A stretch of DNA of 37,083 bases, taken from contig JAZUCL010000020.1 of the NCBI GenBank assembly GCA_045639125.1, positions 1-37,083 on the forward strand, in the 5' to 3' direction. The translations under genes and the position numbers were made by a program. This document shows, piece by piece, positions 6,875 to 15,762 of this stretch. The notes beneath the pieces are model-generated. The model saw only the letters and a list, made by a program, of their open reading frames with translations. It did no database searches and was not told the origin of the DNA. This stretch comes from JAZUCL01 sp045639125. Lineage in GTDB: Bacteria; Bacillota; Clostridia; Oscillospirales; QAMX01. Every line of letters begins with the position of its first letter. Position 1 is the stretch's first letter.

Positions 6875-7762
6875 TTATCTTTTCTCAATATTATCGCTAA
6901 ACCAAGCCTTTGCCGATAAAGCATCTTTCTCTATCTGCCCTTTCAGTTCGTCAAGGGAATTAAACTTTCTCATATCACGTAAAAAGTGGAGAAAGTCAAC
7001 TGAAATCTCCTTGCCGTATACATCATCTACAAAGTCAAACACGTACGTTTCCGACAGTGGTTTATCTCCTGAAAGTATGTTAGTTACCGATTGATATGTT
7101 TTCCCATCTATCGTGGTTTTTGTAACGTACACACCTGCTTTTGGTATCACTACGTCTGGGTGAATTGCCACGTTCATTGTCGGACTTCCTATCGTGCGTC
7201 CCAACGCCTTTCCGTGAATTACTTCACCAGATATTCTGTGAGGTCTGCCTAACAGACTGCAGGCTTGCTCCATTTTGCCTGTACGAATGAATTCCCGTAT
7301 CGTACATGACGCATACTCGCTTCCGTCTGCCATCATTTTCGATATGGTGATGCAAGGGATTTTATACTGTGCAAGTGTATCTTTCAGATACGTAACATCG
7401 CCTTCTCCGTTCTTACCAAATCGAAAATCATAGCCGCTTGCCACAAATCCAACGTTCAATTTATCTATAAGTATGTCCTTAATAAAATCTTCGCGTTTCA
7501 TATTTCGTACCGAGTCAAAGCAAAGCACCTCTACTTCCTCGATACCCAATTCTAAAAATCCCGCTATTCGTGCCTCTTTGGTGTCGATGAGTTGTTGAGG
7601 CTCACCTCGTACTACAGCCCGTGGCTGTACATCGAAAGTTACAGCGGTGGGTATCATATCCCACGTTGCACCATAATCGCACACGGCACGTAAAACTGTG
7701 CGATGTGCCGTATGGAGTCCGTCAAAGAAACCTAACGCCACTGCACGTTTCTTGTCTGTCAT
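6875..7762 (-). CDS. ribF: Bifunctional riboflavin kinase / FAD synthetase
   Basis: 295 aa. The N-terminal FMN adenylyltransferase domain (about 1-165) shows GFFDGLHTAH, the nucleotidyltransferase HxGH-type motif with Ala in place of the usual Gly, and YDFRFGKNGEGD. The C-terminal riboflavin kinase domain (about 170-290) shows GKALGRTIGSPTMNV and KAGVYVTKTTIDG. It makes FMN and then FAD from riboflavin and ATP. Last gene of the rimP-nusA-infB operon, 20 nt after truB, its usual partner in Firmicutes, and followed by a terminator. No FMN riboswitch is seen. AAAGGA precedes the ATG. Confidence 0.95.
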   Translation of the reverse strand: MTDKKRAVALGFFDGLHTAHRTVLRAVCDYGATWDMIPTAVTFDVQPRAVVRGEPQQLIDTKEARIAGFLELGIEEVEVLCFDSVRNMKREDFIKDILIDKLNVGFVASGYDFRFGKNGEGDVTYLKDTLAQYKIPCITISKMMADGSEYASCTIREFIRTGKMEQACSLLGRPHRISGEVIHGKALGRTIGSPTMNVAIHPDVVIPKAGVYVTKTTIDGKTYQSVTNILSGDKPLSETYVFDFVDDVYGKEISVDFLHFLRDMRKFNSLDELKGQIEKDALSAKAWFSDNIEKR

Positions 7763-7782
7763 ATATGGGGTCCTTTCGTTTT

Positions 7783-8673
7783 TTACTCATAAAAGCCTTT
7801 TTCCATGGTTAGTTCTTGTCTACGACTTGTGTCTTTTATTACGCCAACACCTAAAAACCGCTCCTCGCTGTCATAGACTCTGTATCTGCCCGTTTGTTTT
7901 TTCGTCAGATACACAGGGGCTCCTCGACACACTCTGTTTATGTTTTCACCTGTCATTGTTATCGACGGCAAATCGGTAAATAACAAATCAGGGCATAAAA
8001 ATACTTCGTCAAGCCGGCCCTCGTCACGTAGCATTTCAATGTCTGACAAGGTGTATGCCTGAGCGATTGTAAATATTCCTGTTTTTGTTCGGCGTAGACT
8101 TGTTACTGTCGCACCGCAACCAAGTGCCGTGCCAATATCTGCACACAAGGTACGGATAAATGTTCCCTTTGAACACGATACACTTATATCATATTCATTC
8201 GTTTCTGGATACTCGCCTGTCATAGTCAAGTCGTATATGGTAATTGCTCTCGGTGTTCGTTCCACCTCCACACCTTCACGTGCAAGTTGGTACAAACGTC
8301 TGCCGTCCACCTGGATTGCAGAATACATAGGTGGTATCTGAAGTTTGTCTCCGACAAACGAAGCAAGTACACGCTCTACGTCCTCTTTCGTACAGTTTAC
8401 GTCTCTTTTTTCAAGGACTGTTCCCGTAATATCCTGGGTATCTGTAATAATTCCAAGTCTAAATCTTGCTATATAACTCTTTTCGCTGCCTTGTACATAC
8501 TCAGCGGCACGAGTGGCACGTCCTGCAAATACCGGCAACACTCCTGTTGCTAACGGGTCAAGGGTTCCACCATGCCCGATTTTTCGCTGGTCAAGCAGTC
8601 TACGCATTTTTGATATTACCGTATGGGACGAAATCCCTTGCGGTTTATCTATTACTACGATTCCGTTATACAT
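7783..8673 (-). CDS. truB: tRNA pseudouridine-55 synthase
   Basis: 296 aa, full length. Begins MYNGIVVIDKPQGISSHTV; the catalytic motif GHGGTLDPLATGVLPV places the nucleophile at Asp39. RATRAAEYVQGSEKSY and PPMYSAIQVDGRRLYQLAREG are also TruB signatures. It converts U55 of the T-loop to pseudouridine in most tRNAs. A C-terminal PUA-like region is recognisable (DIGTALGCGATVTSLRRTKTGIF onwards). GGAG precedes the ATG. It sits between the yycI-like gene (17 nt away) and ribF, with which it is usually paired. Confidence 0.97.
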   Translation of the reverse strand: MYNGIVVIDKPQGISSHTVISKMRRLLDQRKIGHGGTLDPLATGVLPVFAGRATRAAEYVQGSEKSYIARFRLGIITDTQDITGTVLEKRDVNCTKEDVERVLASFVGDKLQIPPMYSAIQVDGRRLYQLAREGVEVERTPRAITIYDLTMTGEYPETNEYDISVSCSKGTFIRTLCADIGTALGCGATVTSLRRTKTGIFTIAQAYTLSDIEMLRDEGRLDEVFLCPDLLFTDLPSITMTGENINRVCRGAPVYLTKKQTGRYRVYDSEERFLGVGVIKDTSRRQELTMEKGFYE

Positions 8674-8690
8674 CGTATATTCTCCATATT

Positions 8691-9518
8691 TTATGAAAGT
8701 GCAGAACCATCAACGGCACTTATGTAGCCTATTGCGTCTGATGTTCGTATTTCCCATGCCGGCACAAGTTTCACTCCTGAATTAGACAAGTTTTGTGCCA
8801 TGTATCCAGGTGTAATTGCCTCAATTACACAGGTGTTTTCGGCTGTATACTCAACTTGCTGTGCAAATCGAATCAGTAATCCTGTCAACTTCTGCTCGTT
8901 GGCATCTGATATAATTTGCTCCGTTCCTACACACCATCTTCCTGCCGCATATACTTCGTCTTTTTCTCCGCACGTTACAGTAATCGCTGCGTTGAATATA
9001 GGCAGAGAGTTATACGTTTGTGATATTGTAAGTTGCGTCAAGTCGCTATTTGATATGTCGGAAACTATACCGCCTGAGAATCCTACGCCACCAAGTCGTG
9101 TAACGGTCGGGTGTTCACTTATGTTTCCATTATACTCACTTATCCCGTCAACTTTAATATTCGCCTCAAACAGACCGCCACTACGCCACAATGCATTTTC
9201 AGTTCCGCTATCGTTTGCAAATCTCATAACTCCTCCGCTTCGGCTTACTTCCTCGCCATTTACAAGAGTTTCGGCAATTGCCGCCTCTGCGTCATAGTCA
9301 CGGATTATGAGTAATGTGTTTCGTTTCGCAACGTCTACCGACAGAAGTTTAGGGTCAAGAGAGATGTTTCGGCTTTCAAGATACGCTACAGTTTCAGATA
9401 CCGCCTGTTTATATGCTATATGACTGCTTCGTTCTGTGTATACAATAACGCCAAGCAAGAAAATATTCACTGCTATAAGCATCGCAAGGATAATATTTTT
9501 CGCCTTACTCCAATTCAC
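8691..9518 (-). CDS. YycI-like membrane-anchored protein (possible WalK regulator)
   Basis: 275 aa with a GTG start after AGAGGAG. One N-terminal membrane helix (residues 7-28) is preceded by MNWSKAKN, which resembles the MDWS-x-x-K opening of YycI proteins. The rest is extracytoplasmic, and the C-terminus ends in a PepSY-like strand, VKLVPAWEIRTSDAIGYISA, as in YycI/YycH proteins. In Bacillus YycI pairs with YycH to restrain the WalK sensor kinase. Here it is unusually placed between nrnA and truB in the translation operon, while walRK and a yycH-like gene lie 8-11 kb away in another operon. The assignment is by N-terminal opening, topology and C-terminal motif only, so a plain PepSY-like membrane protein remains possible. 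Confidence 0.7.
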   Translation of the reverse strand: MNWSKAKNIILAMLIAVNIFLLGVIVYTERSSHIAYKQAVSETVAYLESRNISLDPKLLSVDVAKRNTLLIIRDYDAEAAIAETLVNGEEVSRSGGVMRFANDSGTENALWRSGGLFEANIKVDGISEYNGNISEHPTVTRLGGVGFSGGIVSDISNSDLTQLTISQTYNSLPIFNAAITVTCGEKDEVYAAGRWCVGTEQIISDANEQKLTGLLIRFAQQVEYTAENTCVIEAITPGYMAQNLSNSGVKLVPAWEIRTSDAIGYISAVDGSALS

Positions 9519-9547
9519 TATACTTCTCCTCTCTTTAGTCGTTGCAC

Positions 9548-10507
9548 CTATTTTGTCAATTCCTTTGTAAGTTCATGTACAATAGTGTCGATAGTCGTTT
9601 CAAGGTCGCAAGTGAAGTGACAGCCTGCGGCTCTGTTGTGTCCGCCGCCACCAAATACTGCACAGACTTTGCCTGCATCTATCAAACTGCCTGTTCGCAT
9701 GGAAATTTTGTAGCCGTCAGACTGTTCAAATATTGTTACTCCTGCCTCTACTCCCTCTATTTGATATGCAAGGGAACTGATTCCGTCAAGGTCGTCTTGG
9801 GTGGCACCTGTTTCTGTGCGAAGTTTCTTTGATATTACCGCAACGGATATACGTCCGTCAAGGAAAAATCTTAGACCACTCATTATTGCTCCCTCTGCCG
9901 CCATTCGTGTTGGAGTTTTTATGGAAAACAAAGTCAAATTAAGTTCATACCAGTTTGCTCCCGACTCCATAAGTTGCCCTGCTATTCGGTGAGTTCGAGG
10001 CGTTGTATTTGCAAATCGAAAACAGCCTGTATCGGTGGAAATGGCAACGTAAAGTGCAGTTGCCATTTCTGAGTCAAGTTCTACTTTCAATTCATTCAAT
10101 ATAAGTGCTACAAGTTCACCTGTCGCCGCAGAGTCAGATTCATTATACAAACAGTGTGCAAAGGCACGGCTACTGTCATGGTGGTCGATACTCAGTGACA
10201 CCATATCGTTATCACCAAGAGGTACATTGTTTGGCAAGAGAGATCTGTCCGCTATGTCAACGGCTACAAGTTCATCTGCCACAAAGTTTGTTGGTGGGTA
10301 CAAAGGTTTTACAAATCCCTCGTAACGAGGTGTTATTTCGGGATTTTCTAAAACGTATGCATTCTTTCCTACAGCACGCAAACCTCTGCACAACGCCGCC
10401 GCCGAGCCGATTGTATCTCCATCTGGCTTTTTATGCGTTAAAATCAGATAGTTGTTTCCGTTAAGGAGATATTTTGCACTCTCGCAAGCGTCAACTCTCC
10501 GTATCAT
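9548..10507 (-). CDS. nrnA: DHH/DHHA1 phosphoesterase, NrnA type
   Basis: 319 aa, full length. DHH domain motifs in order: ILTHKKPDGDTIGSA, a VDIADRS Asp motif and SIDHHDSS; the C-terminal DHHA1 domain ends with GGGGHNRAAGC. These enzymes are Mn-dependent and degrade nano-RNAs and, in many species, 3'-phosphoadenosine-5'-phosphate or cyclic dinucleotide products (family knowledge); substrate preference cannot be told here. The start is set by AGAGGAGGA 8 nt upstream and lies inside the rbfA coding end (17-nt overlap), implying translational coupling. Position after rbfA is normal for Clostridia. Confidence 0.92.
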   Translation of the reverse strand: MIRRVDACESAKYLLNGNNYLILTHKKPDGDTIGSAAALCRGLRAVGKNAYVLENPEITPRYEGFVKPLYPPTNFVADELVAVDIADRSLLPNNVPLGDNDMVSLSIDHHDSSRAFAHCLYNESDSAATGELVALILNELKVELDSEMATALYVAISTDTGCFRFANTTPRTHRIAGQLMESGANWYELNLTLFSIKTPTRMAAEGAIMSGLRFFLDGRISVAVISKKLRTETGATQDDLDGISSLAYQIEGVEAGVTIFEQSDGYKISMRTGSLIDAGKVCAVFGGGGHNRAAGCHFTCDLETTIDTIVHELTKELTK

Positions 10508-10871
10508 CTTCCGAGTCCTCCTCTTTGGGAATATCCAAAGTATTTAGTACAGATAAAAGGTCTGTACCACGTTTAATTGAATCATCAAGTTTGAATATAG
10601 GCTCGGGAGCAGCACGAAGGTCTACTCGTCTGCTCACCTCACGACGTAAATAACCTGAGGCGGATTTAAGTCCTTTTAGCACATCTTTACACTCTGACGG
10701 CGTTGCTCCCAGTACGCTCACGTACACGTTTGCATATCTTAAATCACCAGTTACATCACATCTTGTAATGCTTACAAGGCCTGTTATTCTTGGATCTTTC
10801 AAGGTTCGCATGACCTCGGCAAGAGCCTTTGTATATTCGCTGCTTATTCTTCCAATTCGATTGGTTGCCAT
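10491..10871 (-). CDS. rbfA: 30S ribosome-binding factor A
   Basis: 126 aa. Starts MATNRIGRISSEYTKALAEVMR and contains DPRITGLVSITRCDVTGDLRYANVYVSVL, the KH-type core that binds immature 16S rRNA. It helps mature the small subunit. I chose the ATG at 10871; another in-frame ATG 6 nt upstream lies directly against the AAAGGA ribosome site and would be too close. The tail is acidic (EEDSEDDTES) and overlaps the nrnA start. Confidence 0.95.
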   Translation of the reverse strand: MATNRIGRISSEYTKALAEVMRTLKDPRITGLVSITRCDVTGDLRYANVYVSVLGATPSECKDVLKGLKSASGYLRREVSRRVDLRAAPEPIFKLDDSIKRGTDLLSVLNTLDIPKEEDSEDDTES

Positions 10872-10906
10872 AGTCATTTCCTTTCAGAAGTTACATATTG
10901 CAAATT

Positions 10907-13456
10907 CTATTGCTTAATCTCTTCCATGATGAAACATTCGATGATGTCGCCTTCCTTGAGATCGTTGAACTTTTCGATACTCAAGCCACACTCGTAGTTT
11001 TGGGCAACTTCCTTTGCATCGTCTTTGAAACGCTTGAGAGATGCAAGTTCACCCTCGAATACGATAACGCCGTCACGTACAACACGTACTTTGCAGTTAC
11101 GCACGATTTTACCGCCTGTAACGTAACAACCTGCAATCGTACCGACACCTGATACCTTAAATGTCTGGCGTACCTCTGCGTGGCCTTGCACTGACTCACG
11201 GAATTTAGGTGCAAGCATACCTTTCATCGCCGCTTCCATCTCCTCCAAGCAATCGTAAATTACACGATACATACGCATATCTACGCCTTGGAGTTTTGCA
11301 GAATCAATCGCAGCCTGTGATGGACGGATATTGAATCCGACAATAATTGCGTTTGATGCAGATGCAAGCATAACGTCTCCTTCGTTTACAGCACCTACGC
11401 CTGTATGGATAACACGGACACGTACTTCCTCGTTACTCAGTTTCTCAAGAGATGCCTTTACTGCCTCACTTGTTCCGTTTACGTCTGCCTTAACGATAAT
11501 GTTAAGGTCTTTCATCTCGCCCTCTTTAATCTGTGCAAACAGAGAGTCAAGAGATACAAGTGTAACAGCCTTTGCCTTTTCGTCCTTTTCTTCGCTCTTA
11601 CGCTGTTCAACAAGTTCACGAGCCATACGCTCATCTTCAACGGCATGGAATATGTCGCCTGCATTTGGTACTTCTCCCAGACCTACTATCTCAACCGGGA
11701 TAGACGGGCCTGCAGTTTCCATTTTCTTGCCGTTTTCATCTGTCATTACACGAACACGGCCAACACTTGTGCCTGCGATGATAATGTCGCCTGAATGAAG
11801 TGTACCGTTTTGTACAAGTACAGTGGCAACAGGGCCTCTGCCCTTGTCAAGACGTGCTTCAATTACTGTACCCTTTGCAAGACGGTCAGGGTTTGCACGA
11901 AGTTCCTGCATATCTGCTGTCAAGAGTACCATTTCAAGTAAGTTGTCAATGCCGATTCCCTTTGTAGCAGAGATTTTACATACGATAGTTTCGCCGCCCC
12001 ATTCCTCAGGTACAAGACCGTACTCGGTCATCTGCTGAAGCACACGGTCAGGCTGTGCATTTTCCTTATCTATCTTATTTACTGCAACAACAACTGGTAC
12101 GTTTGCCGCTTTAGCATGGTTGATTGCCTCGATAGTCTGGGGCATAATGCCGTCATCTGCCGCTACTACCAAAATTACAACGTCAGTTACAGATGCTCCT
12201 CTTGCTCGCATAGACGTAAACGCCTCGTGGCCGGGGGTGTCAAGGAATGTAATCTCTCTCTCCCCTACTTTTACACGATACGCACCGATATGCTGTGTGA
12301 TGCCGCCTGCCTCTCCTGCTGTTACGTTGGTGGAACGGATATAGTCAAGAGTTGATGTCTTACCATGGTCAACGTGTCCCATAACTACAACTACAGGGCT
12401 TCTCGGCTGAAGGTTTTCTTCCTTGTCCTCAGAATCATCTATGAGTTTATCCTCAATAGTAACGATAACCTCATGTTCTACCTTTGCACCAAGTTCCATG
12501 GCTACAAGACTTGCTGTATCAAAGTCAATAAACTGGGATATAGACGCCATGATTCCAAGTTTCATTAGTTCTTTGATAACATCGCTTGCCGTCTTTTTAA
12601 GACGAAGTGCCAATTCACCAACGGCAATTTCGTCAGGAATCATAACTTTCAAAGGCTGTTTCTTCTGTAATTCCTGCTGAAGTCTGCGGAGTTTATCCGC
12701 CTCCTCCATACGTTTCTTCTGGCTTTGACCTTTGAACTTATTATTCTTTGACTCATAATTATTTTTCTTAGTCAATTTCTGCTTTGTTTGTGCTGTGTTA
12801 TTGCGAATTGAATCAGGCACAAGACTTTCAGCACGCTCGTTGTACTTTGACTCGTCAATAGATGTCTTTCTTGTATCAACGTAACGCACTTTCTTTTCAA
12901 TCTTTACGCTTTCGCCGTTAGGAGTCTGACTTCCTGTAGGTACAAGAACAGTACCCTGTGGACGTGCTACCGCTGGCTTTTGCTCATGCTTTCTCTCTTG
13001 TGGCTTACGCTCCTGCGGCTTAGGCTGCGGCTCGCTCTTTACGCCTGTTTTCTCAGTCTTAGGCTGTTTTGGCTGGGAATCTTTCTGACTTGCAGGCTTA
13101 TTGTCACGGCGAGGCTCATTTGTACGGGGTTTACTGTTACTCTTTGGAGCGTCTGTCTTTGGAGTCTCTTTCTTTGGAGTCTCTGCCTTTGGAGCGTCTG
13201 TCTTTGGCTTAGACTCGGCTTTTGGTTCTGTCTTTGGTGCAACCTTTTGCTGTGCCTCTAATGCAGTCCAGAGGTCTGACACCTGAGAATTCTGAGTCAG
13301 ATGCTCAAAAATATAGTTTAACTCCGTTGTGTCAAGCACCTTGCTGTTTGACTTAGGTGCAGGGCCGATTTGGGTAAGTAATTCTACAATTGTCTTTGTG
13401 GAAACACCAAAGTCCTTTGCAACTTCAGATATTTTATATTTATCACCGATACTCAT
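10907..13456 (-). CDS. infB: Translation initiation factor IF-2
   Basis: 849 aa. An N-terminal IF2N helix-rich module (about 1-50, DKYKISEVAKDFGVSTKTIVELL) is followed by a long Lys/Pro/Glu linker (about 70-250) and a second IF2N (about 265-315). The G domain has GHVDHGKTS near residue 360, DTPGHEAF and NKID; domains II-IV follow. IF-2 is the GTPase that places initiator tRNA on the 30S subunit. The linker is repetitive in DNA (GGAGTCTCTTTC-like units near 13150-13200). GGAGG precedes the ATG. It lies 23 nt after ylxQ and 29 nt before rbfA. Confidence 0.98.
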   Translation of the reverse strand: MSIGDKYKISEVAKDFGVSTKTIVELLTQIGPAPKSNSKVLDTTELNYIFEHLTQNSQVSDLWTALEAQQKVAPKTEPKAESKPKTDAPKAETPKKETPKTDAPKSNSKPRTNEPRRDNKPASQKDSQPKQPKTEKTGVKSEPQPKPQERKPQERKHEQKPAVARPQGTVLVPTGSQTPNGESVKIEKKVRYVDTRKTSIDESKYNERAESLVPDSIRNNTAQTKQKLTKKNNYESKNNKFKGQSQKKRMEEADKLRRLQQELQKKQPLKVMIPDEIAVGELALRLKKTASDVIKELMKLGIMASISQFIDFDTASLVAMELGAKVEHEVIVTIEDKLIDDSEDKEENLQPRSPVVVVMGHVDHGKTSTLDYIRSTNVTAGEAGGITQHIGAYRVKVGEREITFLDTPGHEAFTSMRARGASVTDVVILVVAADDGIMPQTIEAINHAKAANVPVVVAVNKIDKENAQPDRVLQQMTEYGLVPEEWGGETIVCKISATKGIGIDNLLEMVLLTADMQELRANPDRLAKGTVIEARLDKGRGPVATVLVQNGTLHSGDIIIAGTSVGRVRVMTDENGKKMETAGPSIPVEIVGLGEVPNAGDIFHAVEDERMARELVEQRKSEEKDEKAKAVTLVSLDSLFAQIKEGEMKDLNIIVKADVNGTSEAVKASLEKLSNEEVRVRVIHTGVGAVNEGDVMLASASNAIIVGFNIRPSQAAIDSAKLQGVDMRMYRVIYDCLEEMEAAMKGMLAPKFRESVQGHAEVRQTFKVSGVGTIAGCYVTGGKIVRNCKVRVVRDGVIVFEGELASLKRFKDDAKEVAQNYECGLSIEKFNDLKEGDIIECFIMEEIKQ

Positions 13457-13479
13457 ATCTTTTACACCTCCATTTGAGA

Positions 13480-14322
13480 TTAAGAGCGGGATTTCTTCAT
13501 TCCGCTTGCGGAATAGGGCTTATAGCCACCGTTGTTCTTTCCGATAAAAGAACCTGCACGCTTAAAGCCGCCTTGACCTTGTGACTTTCCGCCATCGCCG
13601 CCCTGTCTGCCGGAATTATCCGACTTTCCGTATGTGGATTTTTTGTAAGATGTCTTACTGTAGTTTCTGCTTTGGGTCTTTTGATTCGGCTTTTCATCAC
13701 CTATACGGCGTGAGTCACCTCTCTCATACGCCTTCGCCTTGCCGTCACTGCCTCTGACAGGACCCGGCTTTCCGTATACTCTTTTATAGGAGAATGCGTT
13801 TTTCTCCCTCTTGTTCTCGGATTTTTTATCGTACTTTTCAAACTTGTCGGGCTTCTTTTCCGTCTTCTTTTCATTCTTAGGCTGACTTGCCCAAGGCTTT
13901 GACCGTTCACGTTCAAGACGCTTTTCCTCACGGCGTTTCTCTCTGCGTGCATCGTTTATCTCCTCAGCACGTCCGTTGACTCGCTCGTATAAGGATTTCA
14001 GTTCGTCATTGTCAGGGTCTGCCGCCGACAAAATTCGTAAAAATGATGCGGCAAATCCGATGTCGCACAAGGCACATACCGCACATGAATTTCTTCCAAG
14101 TGCCATGCCCAGTTCACTTTTTACTGACGGTATCTCGACTCTTTTACAATGGGTTTCACCCGGATTTATCTCAAAACGGCGTTTCGTATTCGCCGCCGCA
14201 TCAGATGCGATAATAATAAGTCTTGCCTTTGAGTGACGAATTGCATCTGACACTGCCTCGTCACCTATTGCAAGTTTTCCCGCCTTTGCCGCTAAACCAA
14301 GCAGGGATAATTCTCTATTCAA
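13480..14322 (-). CDS. ylxQ: YlxQ-type L7Ae family RNA-binding protein with long basic tail
   Basis: 280 aa. Residues 1-100 are an L7Ae/L30e-type fold: LNRELSLLGLAAKAGKLAIGDEAV, ARLIIIASDAA, and a late LGMALGRNSCAVCALCD. Ordinary YlxQ proteins stop near residue 100. Here about 180 more residues follow, first Glu/Lys/Arg-rich (a likely helix at about 125-145), then Lys/Ser/Gly/Tyr-rich and probably disordered. The TTG at 14320-14322 is chosen as start because GGAGGAAG lies 8 nt upstream and it overlaps the ylxR stop (TTGAATAG); an ATG ten codons earlier lacks a site. It probably binds a kink-turn RNA; the tail's role is unknown. Confidence 0.85.
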   Translation of the reverse strand: MNRELSLLGLAAKAGKLAIGDEAVSDAIRHSKARLIIIASDAAANTKRRFEINPGETHCKRVEIPSVKSELGMALGRNSCAVCALCDIGFAASFLRILSAADPDNDELKSLYERVNGRAEEINDARREKRREEKRLERERSKPWASQPKNEKKTEKKPDKFEKYDKKSENKREKNAFSYKRVYGKPGPVRGSDGKAKAYERGDSRRIGDEKPNQKTQSRNYSKTSYKKSTYGKSDNSGRQGGDGGKSQGQGGFKRAGSFIGKNNGGYKPYSASGMKKSRS

Positions 14323-14599
14323 TAGGTTCTTCCTCCATATTGTCCATTTCATTTACTAAGTTTTCGTATATTTCATCAGGTATTGAACAGCCAAAAGCAC
14401 GTTCAAGGGCCTTAGCCTTTCTCGCCCGTTCAAGACACGATTTTTGGGGACACACGTACGCTCCTCTACCTGCCTTCTTGCCTCGAAAATCCAACGTGAT
14501 TACTCCCTCAGGACTGCGAACAATTCTTATAAGTTCCTTTTTCGCCTTGCCCTCTCGACAGCCAACGCATTGGCGTATCGGCAGTTTTTTCGTTTTCAT
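14315..14599 (-). CDS. rnpM: YlxR (RnpM) RNA-binding protein
   Basis: 94 aa, full length of the DUF448 family. Seen: RQCVGCREGKAKKELIRIVR, then FRGKKAGRGAYVCP with the invariant GRGAY-C, then a basic helix. YlxR binds RNase P RNA in Bacillus and modulates it (published as RnpM). An acidic C-terminus (ENLVNEMDNMEEEPIE) extends past the usual end and overlaps the ylxQ start by 8 nt. GGAGG precedes its ATG; only 3 nt separate it from nusA. Confidence 0.92.
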   Translation of the reverse strand: MKTKKLPIRQCVGCREGKAKKELIRIVRSPEGVITLDFRGKKAGRGAYVCPQKSCLERARKAKALERAFGCSIPDEIYENLVNEMDNMEEEPIE

Positions 14600-14602
14600 A
14601 TA

Positions 14603-15706
14603 TTATTCCTCCGCACTCTCCGTATCTTGTGCTTGAGTGGTTTGGCTTTCCGGTACGTACTGGGACTCTGCCTTTATATCTATCTTACAGCCTGTAAGAC
14701 GTACTGCAAGGCGGGCATTTTGACCCTCTTTACCGATTGCAAGGGAAAGTTGGTCATCAGGTACAACTGCACGGCAACCTGCTCCGCCATCAATTAAGTC
14801 TACACGAAGAACAGTTGCTGGTGCAAGGGCTGCTGCTACGAATTTTGACATATCTTCGCTGAAACGTACAATGTCAATCTTCTCGCCACGAAGTTCAGAT
14901 ACAATAGCGTTTACTCGGTCTCCACGTGGGCCTACGCAAGCACCGATTGGATCAATATCCGGGTCTTGTGCGTATACTGCCAACTTTGTACGGCTACCTG
15001 CCTCACGGGAGATTGATTTAATCTCTACAAGGCCGTTTGCTATTTCCGGTACTTGAAGTTCAAACAGACGCTTAACGAGTCCTGGGTGGGTTCGAGAAAT
15101 AAGTACTCTTGGACGGTTTTTATCTTTCTTAACTTCTACAACGTATACACGAATATGTTCGCCCTCTTTAAGTACCTCGCCTTTCACCTGCTCTGCCGCC
15201 GGTAAAATTGCCTCTGTCTTGTCTGCCTTTGATCCCATTTCAAGCACCACATTGCCATTTCTTGGGTCAATACGAGATACAACTGCAGGGAGAAGTTCAT
15301 GCTCGTTTGAGGTGAACTTCTGGAATATAATTCCCTGTTCTGCCTCACGAATACCTTGTATAATTACCTGCTTTGCTGTCTGTGCGGCAATTCTGCCAAA
15401 GTTCATTGTCTTTACTTCTACGTTAAGTACGTCACCGATTTTTGCTCTCTTACTTACACGCTTTGCATCGTCTACATAAATTTCCGTCAACGGATCTTCT
15501 ACAAGACTTACTACTGCCTTTCGTGCATACATACGGATTGCATGAGTCTTTTCGTCTACTTCAACAACTACGTTGTCGGTCATTCCCTCATTGTCCTTTT
15601 TATATGCAGTTAAAAGGGCCTGTGTGATTTTTTCCATCATATAATCCTTGGGAATTCCCTTTTCCGCTTCCAGTGCCTCCAACGCATTAAAGATTTCGTT
15701 TGTCAT
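14603..15706 (-). CDS. nusA: Transcription termination/antitermination factor NusA
   Basis: 367 aa, the normal short Firmicute form with an N-terminal polymerase-binding domain (MTNEIFNALEALEAEKGIP), S1 domain, and two KH domains (DPIGACVGPRGDRVNAIVSEL and LSLAIGKEGQNARLAVRLTG). No C-terminal acidic repeats are present, as expected outside Proteobacteria. It couples elongation, pausing and termination. I set the start at 15706: the ATG four codons upstream overlaps the AAGGAAGG site. 56 nt separate it from rimP. Confidence 0.97.
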   Translation of the reverse strand: MTNEIFNALEALEAEKGIPKDYMMEKITQALLTAYKKDNEGMTDNVVVEVDEKTHAIRMYARKAVVSLVEDPLTEIYVDDAKRVSKRAKIGDVLNVEVKTMNFGRIAAQTAKQVIIQGIREAEQGIIFQKFTSNEHELLPAVVSRIDPRNGNVVLEMGSKADKTEAILPAAEQVKGEVLKEGEHIRVYVVEVKKDKNRPRVLISRTHPGLVKRLFELQVPEIANGLVEIKSISREAGSRTKLAVYAQDPDIDPIGACVGPRGDRVNAIVSELRGEKIDIVRFSEDMSKFVAAALAPATVLRVDLIDGGAGCRAVVPDDQLSLAIGKEGQNARLAVRLTGCKIDIKAESQYVPESQTTQAQDTESAEE

Positions 15707-15762
15707 GCCAAAAATCATCCTTCCTTAATTGTTTGTCTTTTGTTTTATATTTTCTTATGAGA

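Noticed and set aside
12980..13261. Leu/Trp-rich plus-strand ORF
   Set aside because: Mirror of the repetitive IF-2 linker; composition is an artefact of the repeated DNA.
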